Assembly: GCF_016642265.1 (NCBI RefSeq)
Contig: NZ_MRXX01000003.1
Span: 158,242 to 197,071 of the forward strand
DNA from: Streptococcus lactarius
Lineage (GTDB): Bacteria; Bacillota; Bacilli; Lactobacillales; Streptococcaceae
Length of the DNA: 38,830 bases
Reading direction: 5' to 3'
Shown piece after piece: positions 1 to 8,840 of the stretch (the stretch's first letter is position 1; every line of letters begins with the position of its first letter). Position numbers and translations under genes: made by a program. Below the pieces are notes generated by a model that worked only from the letters and a program-made list of their open reading frames with translations, made no database searches and was not told the DNA's origin.

Positions 1-59
1 TCGACAATCCAAAAACAATCAAGAGGCTAGGACTTCTGTCCCAGCCACTTTTTTTGTGG
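1..59 (-). repeat. Partial copy of hairpin-rich intergenic repeat (copy 1), inverted
   Basis: This is the left part of the element seen in full at 5526-5705, in reverse orientation and cut by the window edge. The terminal motif TTCTGTCCCA is at 34-43. The stretch GAGGCTAGGAC/GTCCCAGCC forms a hairpin. A short stem (GCCAC/GTGGC) around the T-run at 50-56 follows it. It probably terminates transcription of the gene upstream of the window. Confidence 0.8.
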
Positions 60-69
60 CCTAGAATAT

Positions 70-78
70 GGTATAATG
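70..78 (+). promoter_or_regulatory. Extended -10 promoter of murF
   Basis: TGGTATAAT is an extended -10 element (TGnTATAAT). It predicts a start near 85 and a leader of about 55 nt containing a GC-rich hairpin at 94-118 and the Shine-Dalgarno GAGGAG before the murF ATG. No good -35 is visible, which is normal for extended -10 promoters. Confidence 0.6.
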
Positions 79-140
79 AGAAGAATTTGATAGGAGCGTC
101 CCCGTTATTGTGGGCGCAATGAAAGATTGAGGAGTCGGAT

Positions 141-1511
141 ATGAATCTCACCTTACATGAAGTTGCTCATCTTGTACATGCAAAAAATGATATCAGCCAA
201 TTTGAAGATGTGGCCCTCGTCAAGCCTGAATTTGACAGCCGGTTGATTGGGCCGGGAGACTTGTTTGTTCCCTTAAAAGGAGCGCGTGATGGTCATGATT
301 TCATCGAGACAGCTTTTGAAAATGGCGCTGTCGCTACCTTTTCAGAAAAAGTGATTGAAGGGCATCCGTATATTTTAGTGGAAGATGTGTTAACTGCTTT
401 TCAAGCATTGGCTGCAGCCTATCTTCAAAAAACGAAAGTAGATGTGTATGCAGTGACGGGATCTAACGGGAAAACAACCACAAAAGATATGCTGGCACAG
501 CTCTTGTCCACTACCTACCTAACCTATAAAACACAAGGAAACTACAATAACGAAATTGGTCTACCTTATACGGTATTGCATATGCCAGAAGGGACGGATA
601 AACTCGTCCTTGAAATGGGTCAAGACCATCTAGGAGATATCCATCTTCTCTCAGAAATTGCCCATCCAAAAGCTGCTATTGTCACCCTCATTGGGGAAGC
701 CCATTTGGAATTCTTCAAAGATCGAAGCGAGATCGCAAAAGGAAAACTCCAGATTGCGGATGGCATGCCAGAAGGTGGCCTTCTGGTGGTTCCAGCAGAT
801 CCGATCGTGAATGCCTACCTCCCTGAAAAACAAAAAGTCGTCCGCTTTGGTCCGGATGAGGAGATTTTCCTTACCGAATTGGTAGAGCGAAAGGATAGCT
901 TGACTTTCCGAACGAATTTCTTAAAAGAAGCCATTGATCTTCCTGTCACTGGAAAATACAATGCGACCAATGCCATGATTGCAGCTTATGTTGCTCTGCA
1001 AGAAGGAGTGAGTGAAGCGGCGATTCGGGATAGTTTTGCGACCTTGCAATTGACCCGCAATCGAACAGAGTGGAAGAAGGCCAGTAATGGAGCAGATATC
1101 TTATCCGATGTCTACAATGCCAACCCGACAGCCATGCGCTTGATTTTAGAGACTTTCTCGACTATTCCAGCCAATCCAAATGGCCGGAAGCTGGCAGTTC
1201 TCGCCGATATGAAAGAACTAGGGGAGCAATCGATTGATCTCCACAACCAAATGATCCTCAGCCTCTCACCAGATGTTTTGGATACAGTTATTTTCTATGG
1301 CCAAGACATTGCAGGATTGGCCCAGTTAGCGAGTCAGATGTTCCCACTCGGACATGTCTATTATTTCAAGAAGACCGCTGAGGAAGACCAGTTTGAGGAC
1401 ATGGTCAAACAAGTCAAGGAAAGCTTGAAAGAGCAAGACCAAATCCTCATCAAGGGAAGCAATTCCATGCATTTAGCCAAATTGGTAGAGGAGTTGGAGA
1501 ATGGCGAGTAA
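141..1511 (+). CDS. murF: UDP-N-acetylmuramoyl-tripeptide--D-alanyl-D-alanine ligase MurF
   Basis: MurF adds D-Ala-D-Ala to UDP-MurNAc-tripeptide with ATP, the last cytoplasmic step of the peptidoglycan precursor. At 456 aa it has the normal family length. The Mur-ligase ATP loop TGSNGKTTTKD is at residues 106-116. The downstream NYNNEIGLP and DVYNANPTAM segments are typical MurF motifs. The ATG is preceded by GAGGAG. In streptococci ddl, which makes the D-Ala-D-Ala substrate, normally lies just upstream, here outside the window. The 3' end overlaps the Nudix gene by 11 nt, so the two are probably translated from one mRNA. Confidence 0.96.
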   Translation: MNLTLHEVAHLVHAKNDISQFEDVALVKPEFDSRLIGPGDLFVPLKGARDGHDFIETAFENGAVATFSEKVIEGHPYILVEDVLTAFQALAAAYLQKTKVDVYAVTGSNGKTTTKDMLAQLLSTTYLTYKTQGNYNNEIGLPYTVLHMPEGTDKLVLEMGQDHLGDIHLLSEIAHPKAAIVTLIGEAHLEFFKDRSEIAKGKLQIADGMPEGGLLVVPADPIVNAYLPEKQKVVRFGPDEEIFLTELVERKDSLTFRTNFLKEAIDLPVTGKYNATNAMIAAYVALQEGVSEAAIRDSFATLQLTRNRTEWKKASNGADILSDVYNANPTAMRLILETFSTIPANPNGRKLAVLADMKELGEQSIDLHNQMILSLSPDVLDTVIFYGQDIAGLAQLASQMFPLGHVYYFKKTAEEDQFEDMVKQVKESLKEQDQILIKGSNSMHLAKLVEELENGE

Positions 1512-2112
1512 TATTGTACTAAAGAACATTCAGCGCTTGATTTCAATCACCAATACAGGCTTAGCGTTCTCAAAAGATCCATTTGATCAAGAGCGCTATC
1601 AGGATATTCGTGCCATTTTACAGGATCTTGTGAGAGAAACGACTGATTTGAATCCACAAGAATTATCGGATTTGTTTAGACCGACAGACCATTACGACAC
1701 TCCCTTGATTGATGTTAGGGCATGGATTGTCAAAGATGGAAAACTTTGTCTGGTGAAAGGTCAGGGAGAAGAGACCTGGGCCTTGCCGGGTGGCTTTGGT
1801 GAGGTTGGCTATTCTCCGACGGAAAACATTTTAAAGGAAATCCAAGAAGAAACGGGCTATTCTGCGCGTGTAATCAGATTGTTGGCAGTATTTGATACCA
1901 ATCGCTACCAATTGCAAAGTCGCCAATATGTGAAATTGGTATTTGAATGTGAATTATTAGATGGAAATTTTGAAAAGAACCAGGAAATTTCCGACCTTGC
2001 CTTTTTTGAGAGAGAAAAAATACCTGCTCTTTCTACCAAGCGCAATACAGAAGAACAATTGAACTTCCTTTGGGAGGTCTATGATGGGAAACGAGATTTT
2101 TATTGTGATTAA
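1501..2112 (+). CDS. Nudix hydrolase with N-terminal extension domain
   Basis: A 203-aa protein with an N-terminal helical domain (about residues 1-65), as in the Nudix_N family, followed by a Nudix fold. The Nudix box at residues 98-120 keeps the metal-binding core KEIQEETGY. The first Glu of the canonical GX5EX7REUXEEXGU is replaced by Tyr and the Arg by Lys; I recall both as tolerated in this subfamily. Related enzymes hydrolyse ADP-ribose or CDP-choline-like nucleoside diphosphates. The substrate here cannot be read from sequence. The start overlaps the end of murF, which argues for translational coupling. Confidence 0.88.
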   Translation: MASNIVLKNIQRLISITNTGLAFSKDPFDQERYQDIRAILQDLVRETTDLNPQELSDLFRPTDHYDTPLIDVRAWIVKDGKLCLVKGQGEETWALPGGFGEVGYSPTENILKEIQEETGYSARVIRLLAVFDTNRYQLQSRQYVKLVFECELLDGNFEKNQEISDLAFFEREKIPALSTKRNTEEQLNFLWEVYDGKRDFYCD

Positions 2113-2142
2113 AAACGATCTATAAATTAAAGGAATAGAAAA

Positions 2143-2838
2143 ATGACACTTTGGGATTTATTGTTTACTAACCAAAAATCAGCCCCGCCTGAGTTTGGAC
2201 TCTGGTACGTTTTCATGCCAGTTTCTTTGATCGTCATTGGCTACTTTTCAATCAAATATGCCCAGTCGAAAAGTTACCAACGCTTTTGGTATTGGGCGCA
2301 ATTGATTCAAGTCTTGAGTATCAATACTTGGTATATGTGGGCGCACATGCCTTTGTCCGATAGCCTTCCTTTTTACCATTGTCGCTTGGCCATGCTGGTG
2401 ATTCTTTTTGCACCGAAGCGAACAGTGGTAAAACAGTATTTCGCCCTTCTTGGGGTGTTTGGGTCAATCGCTGCTCTGCTTTATCCAGTATTTGATCCTT
2501 TCCCATTCCCACATATTACGGCACTGAACTTAATCTTTAGCCACTGGGCTCTTTTTGCCAATTGTTTGCTCTATTTGCAAAGGGAGTACCAACCCATGCG
2601 TGTCACAAGTTGGTCCATCTGCGGAATTACTTTTGGATTGAATGCTTTGATTTTTCTAATCAATAGCTTGACGAATGGAGATTATGGTTTTCTTCGCCAT
2701 CCGCCTTTGATTGGAGATCAAGGCCCACTCCTCAATTACGTGATCGTTAGTAGCGTGATGTCAGTGGCGATTGTTTTGGTTCATGTTTTATGGAAATCTA
2801 GATTTGTAGAAAAAAACGAATTGTCTCGCCTGAATTAA
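2143..2838 (+). CDS. TIGR02206/TMEM164-type integral membrane protein, copy A
   Basis: A 231-aa, very hydrophobic protein with about six or seven membrane segments. It carries the signatures LPFYHCRLAM (His79-Cys80), YPVFDP and FPHIT, with a further His134. These mark the TP0381/YwaF family, which includes human TMEM164. TMEM164 was reported, as I recall, to be a lipid acyltransferase with a catalytic Cys and a His about 58 residues later; here Cys80 and His134 are 54 apart. The bacterial function is unknown. The ATG follows AAAGGAA. The next gene is a paralogue only 9 nt downstream, so this is a tandem duplication in one operon. Confidence 0.85.
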   Translation: MTLWDLLFTNQKSAPPEFGLWYVFMPVSLIVIGYFSIKYAQSKSYQRFWYWAQLIQVLSINTWYMWAHMPLSDSLPFYHCRLAMLVILFAPKRTVVKQYFALLGVFGSIAALLYPVFDPFPFPHITALNLIFSHWALFANCLLYLQREYQPMRVTSWSICGITFGLNALIFLINSLTNGDYGFLRHPPLIGDQGPLLNYVIVSSVMSVAIVLVHVLWKSRFVEKNELSRLN

Positions 2839-2847
2839 GGAGGTTAT

Positions 2848-3528
2848 ATGCATCATTTTTTCACTACGGAAGCAACAGCACCACCAGCTATTTCAGTACT
2901 TTGGTATAGTATCATGGTCTTGTTCGTTGTGACAGCGATTTTGGTGTCACTGCGTTTTTATCGAAGCGACCAATTTAAGAAATGGTTTCAATGCTTACAG
3001 GCTTTTCAGTTGATCAGCTTGTATCTGTGGTATTTTTTCTATCAGATTCCTTGGTCCAATAGCCTGCCTTTCTATCATTGCCGCTTGGCCATGTTTGCAG
3101 TCTTGCTCTTGCCAGACCGTTGGAAGAGCAAGCAGTACTTTGCCTTGATGGGAGTGAGTGGAGCGATTTTTGCCTTGGGTTATCCAGTCTTTGATCCCTA
3201 TACCTTCCCTCATATTACGAGCTTTTCCTTTTTACTTGGGCATTACTGTCTCTTGATCAATTCTTTGGTTTATCTCTTGCGGTGGTATGATCGAAATCTC
3301 TTAAAAAATAGTCAAATTGTTCTCTACACCTTTGTTTTGGATTTGTTCCTGGTTGGGGTCAATCAACTAACGGGAGGAAACTATGGCTTGATGGCTCGCC
3401 CACCGATTATGAATGGTGATAAAGTTTGGCTCAATTATCTCGTTGTTTCGAGTATATTGGCCTTGGCCTTGGTCCTCTTTAATCAGATCTTCCAAAAAAG
3501 AAGTGAGCGGGTGAAAGTGATCAAATAA
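2848..3528 (+). CDS. TIGR02206/TMEM164-type integral membrane protein, copy B
   Basis: A 226-aa paralogue of the preceding gene. It shares SLPFYHCRLAM (His77-Cys78), YPVFDP, FPHIT (His122) and His132, and the same 54-residue Cys-His spacing. Outside these blocks the copies have diverged strongly, so the duplication is not recent. A strong AAGGAGG ribosome-binding site precedes the ATG. The pair may act together in the membrane; a lipid acyl-transfer role is only inferred from the distant TMEM164 relationship. Confidence 0.85.
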   Translation: MHHFFTTEATAPPAISVLWYSIMVLFVVTAILVSLRFYRSDQFKKWFQCLQAFQLISLYLWYFFYQIPWSNSLPFYHCRLAMFAVLLLPDRWKSKQYFALMGVSGAIFALGYPVFDPYTFPHITSFSFLLGHYCLLINSLVYLLRWYDRNLLKNSQIVLYTFVLDLFLVGVNQLTGGNYGLMARPPIMNGDKVWLNYLVVSSILALALVLFNQIFQKRSERVKVIK

Positions 3529-3536
3529 GAGTTGGA

Positions 3537-3564
3537 AAGGTTGGGACAGTATGTTCTCAACCTT
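3537..3564 (+). terminator. Hairpin after the TMEM164-like pair
   Basis: AAGGTTGGGA and TCTCAACCTT pair over 10 bp with one G-U, with an 8-nt loop. Only a weak T-rich tail follows (TTGTTCG) and the next ribosome-binding site begins soon after. It may attenuate rather than stop transcription into the DUF2207 gene. Confidence 0.45.
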
Positions 3565-3584
3565 TGTTCGTTAAAGGAGAAAAC

Positions 3585-5510
3585 ATGAAGCGATTTTTAC
3601 TGATGATCAGTCTCATTTTAGGATTTGTTGGCTCCATAGTAGTAGCCAAAGCAGATGAGCAGGTTCGCTATTCGATTGAATCCTATGTGGGACACCTTCA
3701 ATTGCAGGAAGATAGTCAAGCTATTTTTACACAGGAAATTACCTATCAGTTTCAGACGGGCTACAATGGCCAGTATGTGACCTTAGGAAGTGCAGACCCG
3801 CTGCCAAAAGAGTTTAAGATTCATCGAAATCCTCAGGTGGAAGCCTATGTGGACGGGGAGAAGCGTGAGATTCGTGTAGAGGAAACGGATCTCAAAGACG
3901 GCCGGCAATTAAAAATATACAATTCCAGAATTGTAGGAGGAAAGGTTCAGATCAAAGTAATCTGGAAGATAGACCATCTCTTGAATTTGTACAATGATAT
4001 TGCAGAACTAAATTGGTTTCCCATTTCAGATGGAGATGAAAAAGTCGCAAAATTAGATTTTTATGTGGATGGTTTGGATGCCAAGCAGGGAGACTTGTAT
4101 GCTCATACCGGTTATTTTAATCCACCAGTTCAGGTTGAACGGACTGCGACAGGTTACCATCTTTGGACAAAGGACTTTCCTAAGAATGGAAAGCTTGAAC
4201 TGCATGCTTATTGGCCAATGACGGAAGCCCTGCGTCGAGAACAAGCAAATGAGATTAACAAGGAAAATGGAAAAGACACATTCCTAAAAAAAGAAAAATC
4301 CATACAACAAAAAACAGTCATCTACAAGACATTGTTTCTCAAAGTTGTTCCAATTGTATCGATTCTTTTATTTATCCTCGCTTTCATTCCATGGATCCGG
4401 TATTTTATCAGTACCAGAACTCGTCGGATTGCAAAAGGTGTACGATTATACGAACCTCCACAGAATTTACCACCCTTTGTCCTAGCTAAGGCCTTGTATC
4501 AACTTGATTTTGAACAGATGGTGATGTCTAGAGAGAAAGGGCAACTAAAATTTAATCATCTCATTCAAGCAACCATATTGGATCTTATTGATCGAGGAAA
4601 TCTTCGTTTGACGAGAGATGAAAATGGGGAAACCCTGACCTGCCTTCACCATAAAGGCTTGGCTGATTTTGAATTGAAGTTTATTGAAATGATCTTTAAT
4701 CAAAAAACTGAAATCAGGATCAGCGAGGTATTCTCAAAGTATAAAATTAATCAGGCAGCCCTAAAAAAAGATTTCCGAGCTGCTAAAACAGACACACAAC
4801 GAGACCGTATTCGAAAGGTCGGAAGTGATGTTCGATCCCTTTTAAAAAAGGATGCCCAGCAATTGTCAAAAGGTGTCGACAAGGAGATTGCGAAATTAGG
4901 ACTGCCCTCTTATTTTAGAGACTTAACTGAGAAAGAAGAAGCCCTTTCAAAAACAGGCTGTGCCTTACACTTTTGGATCTTACTGATCTTATTTGTGAGC
5001 ATGTGTTTCTTATCTTTTGGATTTGGTTCACATCTATCTTCCTTCTATTTTTGGATGATTGTATTGTTGATCGTCTTCTTCATTCCGTTTTATATTGTTG
5101 TAAAACTTCGTGAAGATCATCTACAATCTTTAGAAAACTTGGATGCACAATTTAAATGGATGGCCTTTCGAAATATGATCGAAAGTATTCCAAATTTCAA
5201 CCAAGCAGAGCTTGAGAGTATTGTCCTATGGAATCGGATCTTAGTCTATGCGACCCTGTATGGTCAAGCTAAAAAAGTGAGCCAGGTACTCCAAAATCAC
5301 CGAATTGCTATACCATATGAAGACTGGGACACTGTTCTTTGGCTAACGACCTCTTCAAATTCCTTCCTAGATGGCTCTACCTTAATGAGTTATGCAGCTG
5401 ATTCCTATAGTGTTTCAAGCTTTTCTGTCAACTCCTCAGATGGGAGTGGTGGTTTTGACGGCGGTGGATTCTCTGACGGCGGTGGTGGCGGAGGATTCGG
5501 GGCCTTCTGA
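3585..5510 (+). CDS. DUF2207 domain membrane protein with glycine-rich C-terminus
   Basis: I start this gene at the ATG at 3585, preceded by AAAGGAG, rather than at an in-frame TTG 21 nt upstream that lies inside the hairpin; this gives 641 aa. An N-terminal signal sequence ends near VVAKADE. The extracellular part (to about residue 245) is the DUF2207 domain. A membrane segment near residue 255, a cytoplasmic stretch with basic and acidic helices, then two adjacent membrane segments follow. The protein ends in a Gly-rich tail (GGGFSDGGGGGGFGAF), typical of this family. The function of DUF2207 proteins is not established. The repeat element just downstream probably terminates the transcript. 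Confidence 0.85.
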   Translation: MKRFLLMISLILGFVGSIVVAKADEQVRYSIESYVGHLQLQEDSQAIFTQEITYQFQTGYNGQYVTLGSADPLPKEFKIHRNPQVEAYVDGEKREIRVEETDLKDGRQLKIYNSRIVGGKVQIKVIWKIDHLLNLYNDIAELNWFPISDGDEKVAKLDFYVDGLDAKQGDLYAHTGYFNPPVQVERTATGYHLWTKDFPKNGKLELHAYWPMTEALRREQANEINKENGKDTFLKKEKSIQQKTVIYKTLFLKVVPIVSILLFILAFIPWIRYFISTRTRRIAKGVRLYEPPQNLPPFVLAKALYQLDFEQMVMSREKGQLKFNHLIQATILDLIDRGNLRLTRDENGETLTCLHHKGLADFELKFIEMIFNQKTEIRISEVFSKYKINQAALKKDFRAAKTDTQRDRIRKVGSDVRSLLKKDAQQLSKGVDKEIAKLGLPSYFRDLTEKEEALSKTGCALHFWILLILFVSMCFLSFGFGSHLSSFYFWMIVLLIVFFIPFYIVVKLREDHLQSLENLDAQFKWMAFRNMIESIPNFNQAELESIVLWNRILVYATLYGQAKKVSQVLQNHRIAIPYEDWDTVLWLTTSSNSFLDGSTLMSYAADSYSVSSFSVNSSDGSGGFDGGGFSDGGGGGGFGAF

Positions 5511-5525
5511 TAGCCGTGGTAAGAG

Positions 5526-5705
5526 GAGGCTGGGACAGAAGTCTTAGCCTCTCAATTGTTTTTGGATTGTCGATCAAGACGCAGTGGTTGAGTGGGCTCT
5601 ACTACGCTGATTTCATCAGCTTTTACAGCCCTACTCAACTGTGCGGAGGTGGGACGACGAAATCGAATTCTAACGAATGACCGATTTCTGTCCCACTCTC
5701 TTTTT
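5526..5705 (+). repeat. Hairpin-rich intergenic repeat, full copy (copy 2)
   Basis: An element of about 180 bp bounded by the inverted repeats TGGGACAGAA (5531-5540) and TTCTGTCCCA (5686-5695). Inside are a terminal hairpin (5526-5536 with 5541-5551), a middle stem (5587-5598 with 5627-5639) enclosing GCTGAT/ATCAGC (5606-5611 with 5615-5620), and a third stem built from GTGGGAC/GTCCCAC and GAAATCG/CGATTTC. It ends in a T-run, so it can act as a terminator for the DUF2207 gene. Related copies are at 1-59, 32627-32757 and 38796-38830. There is no coding capacity; the open frames through it are chance. Confidence 0.85.
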
Positions 5706-5729
5706 TTGCTTTCCCGAAAAGATCCATCA

Positions 5730-5758
5730 TTGAAAAAAGTACCTCTTTTCGCTATAAT
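5730..5758 (+). promoter_or_regulatory. Promoter of prfC
   Basis: TTGAAA (5730-5735), a 17-bp spacer and TATAAT (5753-5758) form a near-consensus sigma-A promoter directly after the repeat element. The predicted start near 5765 gives a leader of about 80 nt. Confidence 0.75.
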
Positions 5759-5845
5759 AGAAAAGATAGAGAAGTTGAGGAGAGATCCGATGTAGAGATG
5801 AATTTGTAAATTTATCAGAAAATAAAAAGAGAAAGAATTAGGAAC

Positions 5846-7393
5846 ATGAACGTACAAGAAGAAATTAAAAAACGCCGTACCTTTGCCATCATCTCCCACC
5901 CGGATGCTGGTAAAACGACGATTACAGAGCAGTTGCTCTACTTTGGGGGAGAGATTCGTGAGGCTGGTACCGTAAAAGGGAAGAAAACAGGTAACTTTGC
6001 CAAGTCTGACTGGATGGATATCGAGAAGCAACGTGGGATTTCGGTAACCTCATCTGTCATGCAGTTTGACTACGATGGCAAACGTGTCAATATCCTTGAT
6101 ACCCCAGGGCACGAGGACTTCTCAGAAGATACTTATCGGACCTTGATGGCGGTGGACGCTGCCGTCATGGTCGTAGACTCTGCCAAAGGGATTGAGGCCC
6201 AAACCAAGAAATTGTTTGAGGTTGTCAAACACCGTGGGATTCCGGTCTTCACCTTTATGAACAAGCTAGACCGGGATGGCCGGGAGCCACTGGACCTTTT
6301 GCAAGAATTGGAAGAAGTCTTGGGGATTGCCAGTTATCCAATGAACTGGCCGATCGGGATGGGGAAAGCTTTTGAAGGTCTTTACGATCTCTATAACCAA
6401 CGCTTGGAACTCTACAAAGGGGATGAACGATTTGCCAGCCTAGAAGATGGAGACAAGCTCTTTGCTAACAATCCATTCTACGAGCAGGTGAAAGACGATA
6501 TCGAACTTTTGCAAGAAGCTGGAAATGAATTCTCAGAAGAAGCCATCCTTGCGGGTGAATTAACACCAGTCTTCTTCGGATCAGCCTTGACCAATTTTGG
6601 AGTGCAGACTTTCTTGGAAACCTTCCTCAAGTTTGCTCCAGAACCTCATGGACATAAGAAGACAGATGGTGAACTTGTCGATCCTTACGACAAGGATTTC
6701 TCAGGTTTTGTCTTTAAAATCCAAGCTAACATGGACCCTCGTCACCGTGACCGGATCGCCTTTGTACGGATTGTATCGGGTGAATTTGAACGTGGAATGA
6801 GTGTCAATCTCCCTCGTACCGGTAAGGGTGCTAAGCTATCTAATGTCACTCAATTTATGGCCGAAAGCCGTGAGAATGTTAGCAATGCCGTAGCAGGAGA
6901 TATCATTGGGGTCTACGATACGGGTACCTATCAGGTCGGAGATACCTTGACAGTTGGCAAAAACAAGTTTGAATTTGAACCACTGCCAACCTTTACGCCT
7001 GAAATCTTTATGAAGGTGTCTGCCAAGAACGTTATGAAGCAAAAGTCCTTCCATAAGGGAATTGAGCAATTGGTGCAAGAAGGAGCTATTCAGCTCTATA
7101 CCAACTACCAAACGGGTGAATACATGTTGGGTGCTGTCGGGCAACTCCAGTTTGAAGTCTTCAAGCACCGCATGGAAAATGAGTACAATGCCGAAGTGGT
7201 CATGAATCCAATGGGGAAAAAGACCGTTCGCTGGATCAAGCCAGAAGATCTAGATGAACGCATGTCTTCAAGCCGAAACATCCTAGCCAAGGACCGTTTT
7301 GACCAGCCTGTCTTCCTCTTTGAAAATGACTTTGCCCTCCGTTGGTTTGCGGATAAGTATCCAGATGTTGAGCTGGAAGAAAAAATGGGTTAA
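5846..7393 (+). CDS. prfC: Peptide chain release factor 3 (RF3)
   Basis: RF3 is a translational GTPase that removes RF1 or RF2 from the ribosome after peptide release. The 515-aa length fits streptococcal RF3. The GTP-binding motifs are clear: the P-loop HPDAGKTT (residues 18-25), DTPGH (85-89) and NKLD (139-142). The EF-G-like domains II and III follow, with the typical block ending in GQLQFEVF. The ATG follows AGGA. It appears to be transcribed alone from the promoter at 5730-5758. Confidence 0.96.
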   Translation: MNVQEEIKKRRTFAIISHPDAGKTTITEQLLYFGGEIREAGTVKGKKTGNFAKSDWMDIEKQRGISVTSSVMQFDYDGKRVNILDTPGHEDFSEDTYRTLMAVDAAVMVVDSAKGIEAQTKKLFEVVKHRGIPVFTFMNKLDRDGREPLDLLQELEEVLGIASYPMNWPIGMGKAFEGLYDLYNQRLELYKGDERFASLEDGDKLFANNPFYEQVKDDIELLQEAGNEFSEEAILAGELTPVFFGSALTNFGVQTFLETFLKFAPEPHGHKKTDGELVDPYDKDFSGFVFKIQANMDPRHRDRIAFVRIVSGEFERGMSVNLPRTGKGAKLSNVTQFMAESRENVSNAVAGDIIGVYDTGTYQVGDTLTVGKNKFEFEPLPTFTPEIFMKVSAKNVMKQKSFHKGIEQLVQEGAIQLYTNYQTGEYMLGAVGQLQFEVFKHRMENEYNAEVVMNPMGKKTVRWIKPEDLDERMSSSRNILAKDRFDQPVFLFENDFALRWFADKYPDVELEEKMG

Positions 7394-7430
7394 GAAACCA
7401 TTCGTTACCGATGCATTAAAATAAAAATAC

Positions 7431-7457
7431 GAAAACAGAAACTAATCTGTTTTCGCT
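7431..7457 (+). terminator. Hairpin between prfC and the PH-domain gene
   Basis: CGAAAACAGA pairs perfectly over 10 bp with TCTGTTTTCG around a short loop. No separate U-run follows the stem, so it may be a weak terminator or a processing and stability hairpin. Confidence 0.4.
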
Positions 7458-7472
7458 TATAAAGGAGAAACT

Positions 7473-7853
7473 ATGGGATTACTAAGTGGTTTGATGGGCA
7501 ATGCCTCTCAAAAAAATGTCGACAAGGTGGAAAGAGATCTGGAAGATATCTTGGTGCCGGGAGAGCAAGTGACCCTTGCTTTTAGCTTGATTCGGGACCT
7601 CATTGTCTTTACAGAATATCGCTTGATCTTGGTGGATAAACAAGGAGTAACAGGGAAGAAAACGTCCTACAAATCCCTTCCTTATCGCTCTATCTCTCGC
7701 TTTTCCGTTGAAACCTCTGGTCACTTTGATTTAGACGCGGAATTAAAAATCTGGGTCTCTTCTGCAGTGGAGCCTTCAGAAATCTTGCAATTCAAGAGTG
7801 ACAACAGCGTCATTGAAATTCAGCAAGCATTAGCCAGTGCTGTTTTTAAATAA
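7473..7853 (+). CDS. Bacterial PH domain protein (bPH_1/DUF1696 family)
   Basis: A 126-aa soluble protein that is almost entirely one bacterial pleckstrin-homology domain. It opens with an amphipathic GLLSGLMGNAS segment, then the strand pattern around FTEYRLILVDKQGVTGKKTSYKSLPYRSI. It has no signal peptide or membrane segment. The biological role of these small PH proteins is not known; structural work on the family shows ring-like oligomers. AAAGGAG precedes the ATG. It lies 45 nt before corA and may be cotranscribed with it. Confidence 0.82.
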   Translation: MGLLSGLMGNASQKNVDKVERDLEDILVPGEQVTLAFSLIRDLIVFTEYRLILVDKQGVTGKKTSYKSLPYRSISRFSVETSGHFDLDAELKIWVSSAVEPSEILQFKSDNSVIEIQQALASAVFK

Positions 7854-7898
7854 TCAGCTGCACCAAACCATTGATAAATAGTAGGGAAAGGAGTCAAC

Positions 7899-8807
7899 AT
7901 GTTTATCGATAAACAATTGGGTCAAGATCGGAAATGGATCAATATCGATTCAGATAGGATCACAGAGAATTCCTATCTCTATAAGAAATACGATATTGAC
8001 AAAGAAACGATTGAGTACGCTCTGGATAAAAATGAACGAGCGCATATGGACTACAATCGAGAAAACGGAACGATCACCTTTATCTACAATGTCTTGAACC
8101 TGGAAAAAGATAAGGAATATTACGAAACAATTCCTATGGCTTTTATCGTTCAGGATACCCGTCTGGTCACGATCAGTAACCAAGAAAATGTTTACATCAT
8201 TGAACAGATGATGAGCTACTTGGAAGCTCATGGAGAGTTGTCCATTTTTAAGTTGCTTTTTGCCGGTCTTGAAATGATCAGTAATGCCTATTACCCGATT
8301 ATAGACCGTTTAGATAAGCACAAGGATGACCTCAATCGCCTCCTTCGAAAAACCACAACCAGTAAGAACCTCTATGCCCTATCCGACCTTGAGACCGGTA
8401 TGGTGTACCTCCTTGCTGCAGCCAAACAAAATCGGATGTTGCTAGAACATATTAAAGCACATGCTATTTATCGGAGAATGGATGATATTGAAAAAGAACA
8501 ATTTGATGACGCCATGATTGAAGCCAATCAGCTGGTTTCTATGACAGAATTGATCTCCAATGTTTTGCAGCAACTGTCGGGCTCTTACAACAATATCCTA
8601 AACAATAATCTGAATGATAACTTGACCACCCTGACCATCTTTGAAGCCTTGTTGGCTGTCTTAGCCGTGATCACTGGTTTCTTTGGGATGAATATTCCCC
8701 TTCCATTGACGCAGGATCCAAATGCCTGGATTTATGTATCCGTGTGTAGCTTTATTTTATGGTTGCTACTCGCCAAAGTCATGCGATGGATTGTTAAAAA
8801 AAGATAA
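7899..8807 (+). CDS. corA: CorA-family divalent cation (Mg2+/Co2+) channel
   Basis: CorA proteins form pentameric magnesium channels. This 302-aa protein has the long cytoplasmic N-terminal domain. Two C-terminal membrane helices flank the diagnostic GMN selectivity motif (GMNIPLP, residues 263-269), and the C-terminus is basic (WIVKKR). AAAGGAG precedes the ATG. The stop codon abuts an 11-A run that is the U-tract of a terminator on the opposite strand. Confidence 0.9.
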   Translation: MFIDKQLGQDRKWINIDSDRITENSYLYKKYDIDKETIEYALDKNERAHMDYNRENGTITFIYNVLNLEKDKEYYETIPMAFIVQDTRLVTISNQENVYIIEQMMSYLEAHGELSIFKLLFAGLEMISNAYYPIIDRLDKHKDDLNRLLRKTTTSKNLYALSDLETGMVYLLAAAKQNRMLLEHIKAHAIYRRMDDIEKEQFDDAMIEANQLVSMTELISNVLQQLSGSYNNILNNNLNDNLTTLTIFEALLAVLAVITGFFGMNIPLPLTQDPNAWIYVSVCSFILWLLLAKVMRWIVKKR

Positions 8808-8840
8808 AAAAAAAAAGAGGCTTGGAGAAATCCGAGCCTC
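8806..8840 (-). terminator. Intrinsic terminator of the minus-strand small RNA candidate
   Basis: GAGGCTTGGA (8817-8826) pairs with TCCGAGCCTC (8831-8840) over 10 bp with one mispair or wobble and a GAAA/TTTC loop. On the minus strand it is followed by 11 consecutive U (8806-8816). On the plus strand there is no U-run, so this is mainly a minus-strand terminator, although the stem may also slow corA transcription. Confidence 0.8.

Noticed and set aside
5552..6031. Minus-strand open frame of 159 codons across the repeat and the start of prfC
   Set aside because: It overlaps a repeat element and the prfC 5' end, has no ribosome site and no recognisable domain.
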